Positions 8,074 to 15,491 of a DNA stretch of 31,180 nucleotides are shown piece by piece (position 1 is the stretch's first letter; the number at the start of each line of letters is the position of its first letter). Source of the DNA: Oscillospiraceae bacterium (GTDB lineage Bacteria > Bacillota > Clostridia > Oscillospirales > CAG-272); contig SVQS01000004.1 in the NCBI GenBank assembly GCA_015065205.1, positions 1 to 31,180 on the forward strand, written 5' to 3'. The translations under genes were made by a program, and so were the position numbers. The notes beneath the pieces were generated by a model. That model was not told the DNA's origin, did not search any database, and saw only the letters and a list, made by a program, of their open reading frames with translations.

Positions 8074-8439
8074 ATGACAAAAATCGTGTTTTTCAGAAGC
8101 GGTGGAGTGTTCTACGGCTTCCAAGAGCAGGGTCACGCAGGGTATGCTGATGCAGGATATGACATTTTGTGTTCTGCCATCTCGTCTATGACAATGTTGC
8201 TCATCAACACCATCGAGGTTGCGTATGCTTCTCCCGTTGATTACGACATCGACGAGGGCGCGACAAAGATCACGGTAAGAGCCAAAGCGGCGCTTCCTGA
8301 GTTCGAGTCGGATGATTACAAGAGATACGCAGTTTCGGGCATTATGATGGGTTACTACTGTCAGCTGTCTGACATGCTTGAGGAATACGGCGATTATCTT
8401 GATGTTTCCGTCATAGATAAGCCCTACGAAGAAGAATAA
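8074..8439 (+). CDS. prp: Ribosomal-processing cysteine protease Prp
   Basis: 121 residues. Removes the N-terminal extension of L27, a step essential in Firmicutes that carry it. The catalytic dyad is visible: His21 in GHAGYA and Cys33 in GYDILCSAISS. It sits between rplU and rpmA, as in Bacillus (ysxB) and Staphylococcus, next to its substrate. No strong Shine-Dalgarno is seen before ATG 8074, 16 bases after rplU, so translational coupling is plausible and may keep the protease level low. Confidence 0.95.
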   Translation: MTKIVFFRSGGVFYGFQEQGHAGYADAGYDILCSAISSMTMLLINTIEVAYASPVDYDIDEGATKITVRAKAALPEFESDDYKRYAVSGIMMGYYCQLSDMLEEYGDYLDVSVIDKPYEEE

Positions 8440-8496
8440 TTCACCAAACCCCTGTGATTCCAAAATAGGGAATCAAAAAAATTTAGGAGGATAAGA

Positions 8497-8778
8497 ATGA
8501 TGTTAAAGCTCAGTTTACAGTTCTTTGCTCATAAGAAAGGTGTCGGTTCTACCAAGAACGGTCGTGATAGCGAATCCAAGCGTCTTGGCGTTAAGAAGTC
8601 CGACGGTCAATCCGTCGTAGCCGGCAACATCATCATCAGACAAAGAGGTTCCGCAGTTCGCGCCGGCGAAAATGTTGGCGTTGGCAAGGATTACACTCTG
8701 TATGCTCTGATCGATGGTAAGGTAAAGTTCGAGCATAAGACAAAGTCTCAGAAGAAGGTTAGCGTATACGCTGACTAA
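8497..8778 (+). CDS. rpmA: 50S ribosomal protein L27 with Prp-cleavable N-terminal extension
   Basis: 93 residues. The protein begins MMLKLSLQFFAHKKG; the LxLQFFA motif is the Prp cleavage site (between Phe and Ala), so the mature L27 starts AHKKGVGSTKNGRDS. The N-terminus of mature L27 reaches toward the peptidyl-transferase centre. AGGAGG at 8485-8490 serves either of two tandem ATGs (8497 or 8500); 8500 would match the S. aureus protein start exactly. A long-stem terminator follows. Confidence 0.97.
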   Translation: MMLKLSLQFFAHKKGVGSTKNGRDSESKRLGVKKSDGQSVVAGNIIIRQRGSAVRAGENVGVGKDYTLYALIDGKVKFEHKTKSQKKVSVYAD

Positions 8779-8791
8779 TCCATTCTGACAG

Positions 8792-8833
8792 AATATACGG
8801 CATAGGTCACACGACCTATGCCGTATATTTTTT
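8792..8833 (+). terminator. Terminator of rplU-prp-rpmA
   Basis: A 17-bp perfect stem (8792-8808 with 8813-8829, loop ACAC) is followed by TTTT. It begins 13 bases after the rpmA stop. Confidence 0.95.
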
Positions 8834-8868
8834 GGTTGCTCAATTCGAGCAGAGGATGTTACTCCATA

Positions 8869-8904
8869 CAAAAATCCCCCATCGAAAGCGGTGGGGGATT
8901 TTTG
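8869..8904. terminator. Bidirectional terminator between rpmA and the MFS gene
   Basis: CCCCCATCG / CGGTGGGGG stem with an AAAG loop, flanked by A-tract on the left and T-tract on the right, so it works both ways. It mainly serves the minus-strand MFS gene that ends at 8911. Confidence 0.9.
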
Positions 8905-8910
8905 AGTTTT

Positions 8911-10122
8911 CTATTTTATATGATTGACTAACTGATTGCTTTTTCCAAATTTCTTCAAAAGCAAAAGGAGTCCAACGATCATAACGACAGGGAACAAGGT
9001 TGCAAAAAGAAGCCCGGTTTTGAGGTTTCCGCCAACGGCATCTGCAATGCTACCAACCATCGAAGGGCCGGTTGCCGCGCCAAGGTCGCCTGCCAACGCC
9101 AAAAAGGCAAACATTGCCGTGCCACCCTTGGGACATTTTTGTGAGGAAATGCAAAGCGTTCCGGGCCACATAATGCCAACCGAAAGTCCGCAAAGCGCAC
9201 AACCGAAAAGACCGAGAATTGGAATGGGAGACAGCGCTGCCGTCAGGTAGCATACCACGCATAAAGAGCCACAATAGAGCATCACCTTGGTCAAATTCAA
9301 CTTTTCGCTAAACTTTCCGTAAAACACACGCGCAATTCCCATAAAAATGGCAAACATACACGGGCCTGCTAAGTCACCAACGTTTTTGGAAACACCAAGA
9401 GCAGACTCTGTAAAAGCGGATGCCCATTGTGTCATCGTCGCCTCAGATGCACCCGCACATATCATCAAGAGGATCATCAGCAAAAATACGGGGTGTTTGA
9501 GCAACTGAGCGGTGCGCATACCTTCTCCGTCCTCAACCAATCGCTCAATGGGGCAGGAGAGGAAGTTTACGGTATTCACCAAAGGCACAAGTGCCCAAAT
9601 GATTGCAAGGAATTTCCAATTCTCAATGCCGAATATTGCAAAGAAGATTGTCGAACCCAAAATAACACCAACCGAGCCCCAACAGAAGAAGGAGTGCAAA
9701 AGGCTCATAACGCCTGCTTTGTTATCAAATGGACAGGCTTCTACAATCGGGCTGAGCAAAACTTCAACCAGTCCGCTACCAATAGCATAAAGGACTACCG
9801 AAATGATAATACCAACAAAAGCGTTGGGAAACAATTCGGGCAAGAATGCCATCAAAATCAGTCCCAGTGCCGAAACCAACTGCGAAACAACAACGCAGGG
9901 GCGGTATCCAACTCTATCGGCAAACTTGACTGCCACCAGGTCAACAAGTAATTGTGTTAGGTAGAACACCAACGGGATTAGCGCAATCATTTCAAGTGAG
10001 ATTCCATAGCTGTCCTTGAACGTCAAAAACAAGAGCGGCGCAAAGTTTGAGGTGATTGCCTGCGTAATGAAACCAAGATAGCAAGCAATCAACGTTTTTT
10101 TGTAATTTTTCGTTTTTGTCAT
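8911..10122 (-). CDS. MFS transporter
   Basis: 403 residues with about 12 hydrophobic segments in two halves, typical of the major facilitator superfamily. The first segment reads TLIACYLGFITQAITSNFAP, and the cytoplasmic loop KFADRVGYRP matches the loop 2-3 motif (D-R-x-G-x-R). GLSVGIMWPG in the second half resembles sugar-transporter-like members. The substrate cannot be told from the sequence. ATG 10122 is chosen because AAGGAG lies just upstream; the frame extends 12 codons further without a good start. It is a single gene with its own promoter (10174-10202) and a downstream terminator, divergent from spoIIA. Confidence 0.88.
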   Translation of the reverse strand: MTKTKNYKKTLIACYLGFITQAITSNFAPLLFLTFKDSYGISLEMIALIPLVFYLTQLLVDLVAVKFADRVGYRPCVVVSQLVSALGLILMAFLPELFPNAFVGIIISVVLYAIGSGLVEVLLSPIVEACPFDNKAGVMSLLHSFFCWGSVGVILGSTIFFAIFGIENWKFLAIIWALVPLVNTVNFLSCPIERLVEDGEGMRTAQLLKHPVFLLMILLMICAGASEATMTQWASAFTESALGVSKNVGDLAGPCMFAIFMGIARVFYGKFSEKLNLTKVMLYCGSLCVVCYLTAALSPIPILGLFGCALCGLSVGIMWPGTLCISSQKCPKGGTAMFAFLALAGDLGAATGPSMVGSIADAVGGNLKTGLLFATLFPVVMIVGLLLLLKKFGKSNQLVNHIK

Positions 10123-10173
10123 ACTGTCTCCTTGTACTGATAATACCAAGTAATACAATTTTTCATAGAACCA

Positions 10174-10202
10174 ATTATATCATAAAAAATTCGATTTGTA
10201 AA
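10174..10202 (-). promoter_or_regulatory. Sigma-A promoter of the MFS gene
   Basis: On the minus strand TTTACA (10197-10202), 17-base spacer, TATAAT (10174-10179). Confidence 0.85.
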
Positions 10203-10213
10203 TACATTTTTTC

Positions 10214-10242
10214 GTCGCACCGCAGAGTGCGACATTTTTTTT
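10214..10242 (+). other. Terminator-like hairpin upstream of spoIIAA
   Basis: GTCGCAC (10214-10220), 6-base loop, GTGCGAC (10227-10233), followed after one A by eight T. It looks like an intrinsic terminator pointing at spoIIAA, but no plus-strand gene ends upstream. It may insulate spoIIA from read-through or be a relic. The only promoter-like element after it is TG-a-TACAAT (TACAAT at 10256-10261); I see no convincing sigma-H promoter. Confidence 0.5.
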
Positions 10243-10292
10243 GTTTTCTTTATGATACAATAAGAAAAAAGTCCAAAAAGAGGAGTGAAAAA

Positions 10293-10634
10293 ATGTTGAG
10301 AAAAGGTGGACAAGTCTCGTATGAAGAAAAGGGGGATACCCTTGTTGTGCACATTGGCGGGGAGATCGACCATCACAGTGCTGTGCAGGTACGCACCGAG
10401 GTGGATGAACGCATCATCAGTACGTCACCTGCAAAGGTTTTGTTAGAGCTTTCGGGCGTTGATTTTATGGATAGCTCGGGTTTGGGGCTCATTATGGGGC
10501 GTTTCGCTTTGATCAAAAAGTATGGCGGAACGCTTGCATTGCTGGATCCAAGCCCTGCCGTTATGAAGATGATCAAGCTTGCAGGTATGGATCGTATGGT
10601 GACAATTTTGAAAACAAAGGTGAAAGGAATATAA
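10293..10634 (+). CDS. spoIIAA: Anti-sigma F factor antagonist SpoIIAA
   Basis: 113-residue STAS-domain protein (117 in B. subtilis). It releases sigma F by binding SpoIIAB when unphosphorylated, the first forespore-specific switch in sporulation. The phosphorylation motif is intact in FMDSSGLGLIMGR: Ser61 aligns with B. subtilis Ser58. GEIDHH near residue 22 matches the family N-terminal strand. ATG 10293 is preceded by AGGAGTG at 10281-10287. It is 4 bases from spoIIAB, in the standard three-gene order. Confidence 0.96.
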   Translation: MLRKGGQVSYEEKGDTLVVHIGGEIDHHSAVQVRTEVDERIISTSPAKVLLELSGVDFMDSSGLGLIMGRFALIKKYGGTLALLDPSPAVMKMIKLAGMDRMVTILKTKVKGI

Positions 10635-10638
10635 AACA

Positions 10639-11094
10639 ATGAAGAACAACAGAGTCGATTTCAGCGCGGCGGTAGAGAATGAAATGAAACTCATTTTGCC
10701 GTCGCTCTCGGTCAATGAAGGTATGGCGCGTGCGGCAGTAGCGGCATTTTGCGCCCAACTCAATCCCACTGCGGTGGAGCTTGCCGACATCAAATGTGCC
10801 GTCTCCGAGGCGGTCACCAACTGCATCGTGCACGCTTACCGCGAGGAAGTAGGAGAAATTACAATCGAAGTTAAACTGTGCGAAGGGCGTCTTGTCTGCA
10901 TCGATATTCGCGACCGCGGATGTGGCATTGAAAACGTCAAGCAAGCGCGCGAGCCTCTCTTTACCACCGACGCCGCGGGTGAACGGAGCGGTATGGGCTT
11001 TACGGTTATGGAAAGCTTCTGTGATGAGCTTCGTGTCAGCAGTCGCAAGGATAGAGGTACAACCGTCACCCTGCTCAAACGGTTACATAAGTGA
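10639..11094 (+). CDS. spoIIAB: Anti-sigma F factor / serine kinase SpoIIAB
   Basis: 151-residue GHKL-type ATPase that holds sigma F inactive and phosphorylates SpoIIAA. The ATP-binding motifs are present: N-box SEAVTNCIVHAY (Asn61), G1 box DRGCG (92-96), and G2 box GERSGMG (114-120). The length is close to the 146 residues of B. subtilis. AAAGGA precedes ATG 10639. Sits between spoIIAA and sigF and must be balanced with both. Confidence 0.96.
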   Translation: MKNNRVDFSAAVENEMKLILPSLSVNEGMARAAVAAFCAQLNPTAVELADIKCAVSEAVTNCIVHAYREEVGEITIEVKLCEGRLVCIDIRDRGCGIENVKQAREPLFTTDAAGERSGMGFTVMESFCDELRVSSRKDRGTTVTLLKRLHK

Positions 11095-11136
11095 GGATGA
11101 ATATATCATCTTTGCATTTTGCAGCGAGGTGAAAAA

Positions 11137-11871
11137 ATGGAAACAAGCACACTCTACGAGCGCAACCAAGAGCTTTTGCGCCGCGCAAAAGAGGGCGATA
11201 GTGATGCCGAAGCGGCATTGGTCGAGGAAAACCTCGGGCTTGTGCGCAAGGTCGCGCGCCGCTTTCTAGACCGAGGAACCGAATATGAGGATCTTGTGCA
11301 AATCGGTACGATTGGAATGATCAAAGCCATCCGTTCCTTTTCCACCGAGCGCGGAACGGTCTTTTCCACCTATGCCGTACCACTCATTATCGGGGAGATT
11401 CGCAGGCATTTGCGTGACGAAGGACTTATCAAGGTTAGCCGCATATACAAGCGACAGGGACTGATACTGATGTGCGAAAAGAACCGAATTGCCACCGAGG
11501 AAGGCAGAGAAGCAGGCGTTGCCGAGCTTGCCGCGCGCTGTGGTGTCAGCATTGAGGAGGCCGCCGTGTCTTTGGATGCAATGTCGCCCGTCACATCGCT
11601 ATCCGATTTTGTTTATGGCGAAGATACCGTTACTTACGAGAATGTTATCCCTGACGAGGAAAGCGAGCGCGAAAGCGAACGCATTTGTGATAAAATCGCA
11701 TTGGCGCAATGCATATACCGCTTGCCCGAGCTGTGGCAAAAGATTGTACTGATGCGATATTTTAGAAATATGACACAGCAAGAGACCGCGAACACTTTAG
11801 GGCTTACACAGGTTAAAATATCGCGAGAGGAGAAGAAATTACTTGCTGCCTTGCGCGAGGAGCTCTCTTAA
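11137..11871 (+). CDS. sigF: RNA polymerase sporulation sigma factor sigma F
   Basis: 244 residues; directs early forespore transcription. Region 2 is clear (EYEDLVQIGTIGMIKAIRSF, then FSTYAVPLIIGEIRRHLRD), and region 4 near the C-terminus has RMTQQETANTLGLTQVKISR in the variant NMTQQETANTLGLTQVKISR, a DNA-binding helix-turn-helix. B. subtilis SigF is 255 residues. ATG 11137 with GAGGTG at 11126-11131 is preferred over the in-frame ATG at 11119. No spoVA genes follow, unlike in Bacillus. The operon ends at an unusual terminator that contains the next promoter. Confidence 0.96.
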   Translation: METSTLYERNQELLRRAKEGDSDAEAALVEENLGLVRKVARRFLDRGTEYEDLVQIGTIGMIKAIRSFSTERGTVFSTYAVPLIIGEIRRHLRDEGLIKVSRIYKRQGLILMCEKNRIATEEGREAGVAELAARCGVSIEEAAVSLDAMSPVTSLSDFVYGEDTVTYENVIPDEESERESERICDKIALAQCIYRLPELWQKIVLMRYFRNMTQQETANTLGLTQVKISREEKKLLAALREELS

Positions 11872-11876
11872 AATGA

Positions 11877-11905
11877 TTGACAAACCGCCCGTTTTCTGCT
11901 ATAAT
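11877..11905 (+). promoter_or_regulatory. Consensus sigma-A promoter of the YdcF-like gene
   Basis: TTGACA (11877-11882), 17-base spacer, TG-c-TATAAT (TATAAT 11900-11905). The -10 box lies in the loop of the spoIIA terminator hairpin. Confidence 0.93.
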
Positions 11906-11923
11906 GAAAACGAGCGGTTTTTT
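11882..11923 (+). terminator. Terminator of the spoIIA operon, overlapping a promoter
   Basis: A 15-base arm at 11882-11896 pairs with 11906-11920 with one C/A mismatch. The 9-base loop is TGCTATAAT and six T end the structure. It begins 10 bases after the sigF stop. Confidence 0.88.
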
Positions 11924-11955
11924 CCTTCCGCACCTACGAAAGGAGCCTATTCCGG

Positions 11956-12633
11956 TTGAAAAAAGCAATCCGATTTCTTGTTAAGCTTGGCAATATTATT
12001 TACACGAAGCTTCGCTACTTTGCGTGGCGAAAGCTTATCCCTTGGTGTGCACTGTTTCTCGGCATTTGCATCTTTTTCGGTGTCTGTGTCCTTGCTGTCA
12101 GCGCGGCGGTAAAGCATAAAACCGCACCGCGCGTTACTACAGCTGAGGCCTTGGGGGAGGCAGGAGAGCACTTTGACTTGATCCTTGTTTTGGGATGCGC
12201 CGTCCGCGCTGACGGAAGCCCAAGTCATATGTTAGAAGACCGTATTCTCACCGGAGTTGATCTGTATCAAGCAGACCTTGCCGATAATATTTTGATGAGC
12301 GGAGACCGCAGTGAGGGTTACGACGAGGTGAGCACAATGGCGCGAGTAGCAGAGGAGCTTGGTGTGCCGAAAGAGAAGATTTTGATTGACCCCGAGGGGT
12401 ATTCTACTTATGAAAGCATCGTGAATCTTTTAGAAGCGCATAAGGGCAAGCGAGTGCTCATTGTTACGCAAAAATACCATTTGCACCGCGCGCTCTACGT
12501 TGCCCAAAAGCTCGGCATTGAGGCTTATGGTGTAAGCGCAGATTTACGTACTTATACAAAACAACTAAAATACGACCTGCGTGAAATACTCGCGCGCGTC
12601 AAGGATGTATTTTGGGTGCAGTACAATTTATAG
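11956..12633 (+). CDS. YdcF/SanA/ElyC-family (DUF218) membrane protein
   Basis: 225 residues: one membrane segment (about 28-50) and an outward-facing DUF218 domain with LILVLGCAVRADGSPSHML, LMSGD, then STYESIVN and LIVTQKYHLHRA. In E. coli, SanA and ElyC affect envelope integrity and undecaprenyl-phosphate handling; the chemistry is not settled and I do not assign it here. The start is a TTG at 11956, with AAAGGAG about 10 bases upstream; no ATG fits better. It has its own strong promoter inside the spoIIA terminator and its own terminator. Confidence 0.85.
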   Translation: MKKAIRFLVKLGNIIYTKLRYFAWRKLIPWCALFLGICIFFGVCVLAVSAAVKHKTAPRVTTAEALGEAGEHFDLILVLGCAVRADGSPSHMLEDRILTGVDLYQADLADNILMSGDRSEGYDEVSTMARVAEELGVPKEKILIDPEGYSTYESIVNLLEAHKGKRVLIVTQKYHLHRALYVAQKLGIEAYGVSADLRTYTKQLKYDLREILARVKDVFWVQYNL

Positions 12634-12635
12634 TA

Positions 12636-12686
12636 AAAACAGAAAGACAGCTTTTGCGGTTATGAGAAGCTATCTTTCTGTTTTTT
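12636..12686 (+). terminator. Terminator of the YdcF-like gene
   Basis: Eighteen-base arms (12636-12653 and 12667-12684) pair with a single mismatch, and a T-run closes the structure. The left arm begins 3 bases after the stop codon. Confidence 0.9.
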
Positions 12687-12734
12687 ACTTTTTTGTGAAT
12701 AAAAAGAAAAAATCACCAATTTTGCAAAGAAATG

Positions 12735-12743
12735 TGGTATAAT
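12735..12743 (+). promoter_or_regulatory. Extended -10 promoter of the CarD-family gene
   Basis: TG-g-TATAAT (TATAAT at 12738-12743), 34 bases before the ATG. No good -35 box is seen at the right distance. Confidence 0.65.
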
Positions 12744-12776
12744 ATATATGTAGACAACGAGAAGGAGCTCAAAACA

Positions 12777-13292
12777 ATGCCAAGAAACTTTCAAAAAGAC
12801 GATTATGTATTTTACGAATCCGGTGGAATTTGTAAAATTCTCGACATTCAGTTCGCACCTCTTGAGGGAATGCCTGCCGATAGAGAATATTACATTATGC
12901 GTTCCATTCACGATAAGAGTGGAATGCTTTATGTTCCCAAGGATAATCAAAATATTTTCATTCGCCCGCTTTTGAACGCAAAGGGTGCCGAGGTTCTCTT
13001 AAAAAGCCTTTCGCAAATCGCACCGATTATTGAAGAAAATGGCAGAGTTTTGCGCACCAAGTATCTCGAGGCTATGCAAAAGCATGAGCCCTCGGAGTGG
13101 GTACGCATCATTAAAACGGCATACAATCGAAAAAATGAATTTCCCGATCGCATCCAACGTCTCTCCGAGGGTGAGAGGGATTTGGTTGCACGCGCCAAGA
13201 ACTTTCTTTACACCGAGTTGTCTCTCGCACTTGACGTGCCGGAGAAGGAGATGGCCGAGCGGATGGAAGAAGCTCTGCTTGCTTCTCTTTGA
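12777..13292 (+). CDS. CarD/CdnL-family transcriptional regulator
   Basis: 171 residues. The N-terminal CarD/TRCF RNA-polymerase-interaction domain (about 5-65) reads FQKDDYVFYESGGICKILDI, then EYYIMRSIHDKSGMLYVPKD. The helical C-terminal part includes LSEGERDLVARAKNFLYTELSLAL, the conserved helix of CarD-type proteins. CarD/CdnL stabilises RNA-polymerase open complexes, mainly at ribosomal RNA promoters, but many Clostridia have several paralogs with unknown targets. ATG 12777 has AAGGAG at 12762-12767; the frame extends upstream through the promoter and is not coding. Monocistronic. Confidence 0.9.
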   Translation: MPRNFQKDDYVFYESGGICKILDIQFAPLEGMPADREYYIMRSIHDKSGMLYVPKDNQNIFIRPLLNAKGAEVLLKSLSQIAPIIEENGRVLRTKYLEAMQKHEPSEWVRIIKTAYNRKNEFPDRIQRLSEGERDLVARAKNFLYTELSLALDVPEKEMAERMEEALLASL

Positions 13293-13306
13293 CGATAATG
13301 AATATG

Positions 13307-13340
13307 AAAAGCCGACGGTTTCATCCGTCGGCTTTTTACT
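13307..13340. terminator. Terminator between carD-like gene and GH5 gene
   Basis: AAAAGCCGACGG (13307-13318), loop TTTCAT, CCGTCGGCTTTT (13325-13336). A-tract and T-tract on the two sides make it usable by both converging genes. Confidence 0.93.
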
Positions 13341-13362
13341 TTTATAATTGAATGTTAGTAGT

Positions 13363-14841
13363 TTATTTTACAACTTCGTTGGTGTCAATCTTGCAATCAT
13401 CACCGAAGTAGTCCTTAAGTACGAGGTATAGAGTGCCGTCCTCATAGATTTTGTAAGATCCTTCTTGCCCGTTATATTGGGTGTTTTCATTCGACCAAGT
13501 ACTCATAATTTCTTCAAAGGTGGCGGTGCGAATGTCCATTTTCAGTTTGTAATCCTCATAGACTGTATCAGAATCTTCCTTAGGGACCAGATTGTTTACA
13601 ACAAGTCCCCAAGAGTTATCCCACCAACCCACCGAAACGATCTTGTAGCTCCAAATGGTCCATCCCCAGCCCAAATCATCGTATTGGTGCAGGTATTTGT
13701 CCCAAGCTTCTTGATCATCAAAGAAGTTGAATTCACCAATGAACTTGGGAACATCATAATCGGAGAACATATAAAGCGTGTTCATCAAAGTGTAGAACAG
13801 CTCGTTGGGGATGCCCTTGTCGTGATTCCAGTTGTAAAAATGATATTGGTAAAGCACATTCTCCCAGCCGTATTTTTCGGGGTTGGGAAGAGAAATGGGA
13901 TACCAAACGCCTTCAATCGAAATAACGTGATGTTTGTCAACTTCGCGGATAGCATCATAGAGTCTATCCATAACCTGCCATTGCAATTTACCTGTTCCGA
14001 AATCGGTACGCTTGGTCGGCTCGTTTACAAGGTCGTATGCCAAAATGGTGGAAGCAAGATCGGGGCGCTCATTTACATAGTAAGCAGCGATGTTCTTCCA
14101 TAGTTCACACATAGATGCAATGTAGGTCTCATTTTCCCAAAAGTCCATATCTCGGGTGCCGCAGTGCTCGAATCCGGACTGTCCGCCCACCACACCGTGC
14201 ATATCAATAATGACTTTCAATTCATATTTTTGTGCAAGCTCAAGGAAATAGTCCAGCTTTTCAAATGCGTCTTTGCGCATCGTCAAGGCTTCATCGGAGC
14301 CTTCCATAAAGTTACGGTAATACATAGGCAAACGAATGGTATTCAATCCCGTATCGCTGATCAGTTTAAAATCTGCCTCTGTACAATAAGAGTAAAAGAA
14401 TGTGTCGAGCAACTCGTTCAACTGCTCCTCTGTAAAATCTCCGTTTGCTACGCGATCTGCCAAAATGGCGTCAAATTCTTCTTGGTAGATCTCCTCGTAA
14501 TCTTCAACAATACCTTGATTGTTTACGCGTTGAAAGCTTCCGTCATCGTTGTAGAGAGCCCCAATGGAGTTGACAGTCATCCAACCCTCGGCAATAAAAA
14601 GGTTGCCAAAGTTAATGCCTTTGATGTCAAAACGGTTGCCGTTTGCATCATAAAGACCGCGGCCAACTGCCACAACGGTACCAAACTCATTTGGGGTCAT
14701 TTCTACGTGAGAGGGAGTGTCATCAGCATTTTGCTTTGCTACGTAGAGGTTGCCTGCCAGGGCAAAACCACCCACAATCAGCAATAGACCGAGCAGGGAA
14801 ATGCCAATGATGAGCAATACTTTTTTCCATACTTTTTTCAT
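13363..14841 (-). CDS. Membrane-anchored glycoside hydrolase family 5 (cellulase-type)
   Basis: 492 residues. A single N-terminal hydrophobic segment (about 8-30) anchors or exports the enzyme. The TIM-barrel has the GH5 signature: Arg in LNTIRLPMYY, IIDMHGVVGGQSG, YDLVNEP with acid/base Glu274, and FIGEFNFF with nucleophile Glu370. GH5 covers beta-glucanases, mannanases and related enzymes; the exact substrate cannot be read here. No carbohydrate-binding module or dockerin is visible, but a short tail of about 60 residues follows the barrel (QEGSYKIYEDGTLYLVL). ATG 14841 is chosen, with GAGG 5 bases upstream; the longer frame runs through the promoter. Monocistronic with its own promoter. 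Confidence 0.9.
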   Translation of the reverse strand: MKKVWKKVLLIIGISLLGLLLIVGGFALAGNLYVAKQNADDTPSHVEMTPNEFGTVVAVGRGLYDANGNRFDIKGINFGNLFIAEGWMTVNSIGALYNDDGSFQRVNNQGIVEDYEEIYQEEFDAILADRVANGDFTEEQLNELLDTFFYSYCTEADFKLISDTGLNTIRLPMYYRNFMEGSDEALTMRKDAFEKLDYFLELAQKYELKVIIDMHGVVGGQSGFEHCGTRDMDFWENETYIASMCELWKNIAAYYVNERPDLASTILAYDLVNEPTKRTDFGTGKLQWQVMDRLYDAIREVDKHHVISIEGVWYPISLPNPEKYGWENVLYQYHFYNWNHDKGIPNELFYTLMNTLYMFSDYDVPKFIGEFNFFDDQEAWDKYLHQYDDLGWGWTIWSYKIVSVGWWDNSWGLVVNNLVPKEDSDTVYEDYKLKMDIRTATFEEIMSTWSNENTQYNGQEGSYKIYEDGTLYLVLKDYFGDDCKIDTNEVVK

Positions 14842-14878
14842 AATAACCTCACTGCTAATCTGTTTTTTGGATATATGC

Positions 14879-14907
14879 ATTATATCATATTCTTTTTGAT
14901 TCGTCAA
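14879..14907 (-). promoter_or_regulatory. Sigma-A promoter of the GH5 gene
   Basis: Minus strand: TTGACG (14902-14907), 17-base spacer, TATAAT (14879-14884). Confidence 0.88.
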
Positions 14908-14925
14908 CCTTGCGATAAGATACAA

Positions 14926-14961
14926 GATAAAAAATCCCCCGTTTCCAGGGGATTTTTTATC
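14926..14961 (-). terminator. Terminator of the rpsO-pnp block
   Basis: GATAAAAAATCCCC (14926-14939) and GGGGATTTTTTATC (14948-14961) form a 14-bp stem with an 8-base loop. It abuts the stop codon at 14962. Confidence 0.9.
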
Positions 14962-15444
14962 TTACTTTAAGAACTTCTTGACAAGTTTGCCGGAAGCGGC
15001 TACCAAAAGGGCAGTAGCAACGCCTGCTACCAACAAAGCCTTTGCAGAGTAGCTCTTAACGTCAGTGGTCTCAAAGGTATCAATGGGTTGCTCCTCGTTG
15101 CAGTTGCGATAGATTTCTACGCGAGTGATGCGAGTTTGCTTAATATAAGGATTGAAGTTGGTTTCCTTCAGGTCGTAAACAATACGATCGATGGTGCTGC
15201 AACAAGCGGCCTTTACTTCCTCGCACTTGCGAGAGAGTCTTTCGGTTGCGCTTTCTTCCGTGGCAACTTCCTCTTCTGCTTCTTCATCAGCAATTTCGCC
15301 AACGATCTCTTCTACAGGTTCAGTGGAAGCATCTGCTTCTTCTTCAACAACTACGTCAATTGCATCGGCGGGAGCTTCTTCAATGATGATTTCTTCACCT
15401 TCGGCTACAACAGCTTCTTCAATGATCATGTTTTCGTTTTCCAT
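14962..15444 (-). CDS. Acidic tail-anchored membrane protein, unknown function
   Basis: 160 residues, not recognised. The first 68 residues are extremely acidic, dominated by Glu, Ala and Val (for example EEEADASTEPVEEIVGEI) and probably disordered. The middle contains CEEVKAACCSTIDRIVYDL and a short beta-like stretch (TRITRVEIYRN). The end is a hydrophobic helix (about 134-153) followed by GKLVKKFLK, suggesting a C-terminal membrane anchor with the acidic region in the cytoplasm. GGAGGAAA precedes ATG 15444. It is 47 bases after the M15-like gene with no promoter visible between, so it is probably last in the rpsO-pnp transcript. Confidence 0.75.
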   Translation of the reverse strand: MENENMIIEEAVVAEGEEIIIEEAPADAIDVVVEEEADASTEPVEEIVGEIADEEAEEEVATEESATERLSRKCEEVKAACCSTIDRIVYDLKETNFNPYIKQTRITRVEIYRNCNEEQPIDTFETTDVKSYSAKALLVAGVATALLVAASGKLVKKFLK

Positions 15445-15491
15445 ATTTGTTTCCTCCGTATTATTGATAGGGTATGCAAATGATAGGGGGC

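Noticed and set aside
12012..12050. Vancomycin-resistance cluster suggested by VanY-like and SanA-like genes
   Set aside because: The genes are far apart and there is no VanH, VanA-type ligase, VanX or VanRS.
13465..14787. Two plus-strand frames of over 200 codons
   Set aside because: Opposite the GH5 gene, which has intact catalytic motifs, promoter and ribosome binding site.
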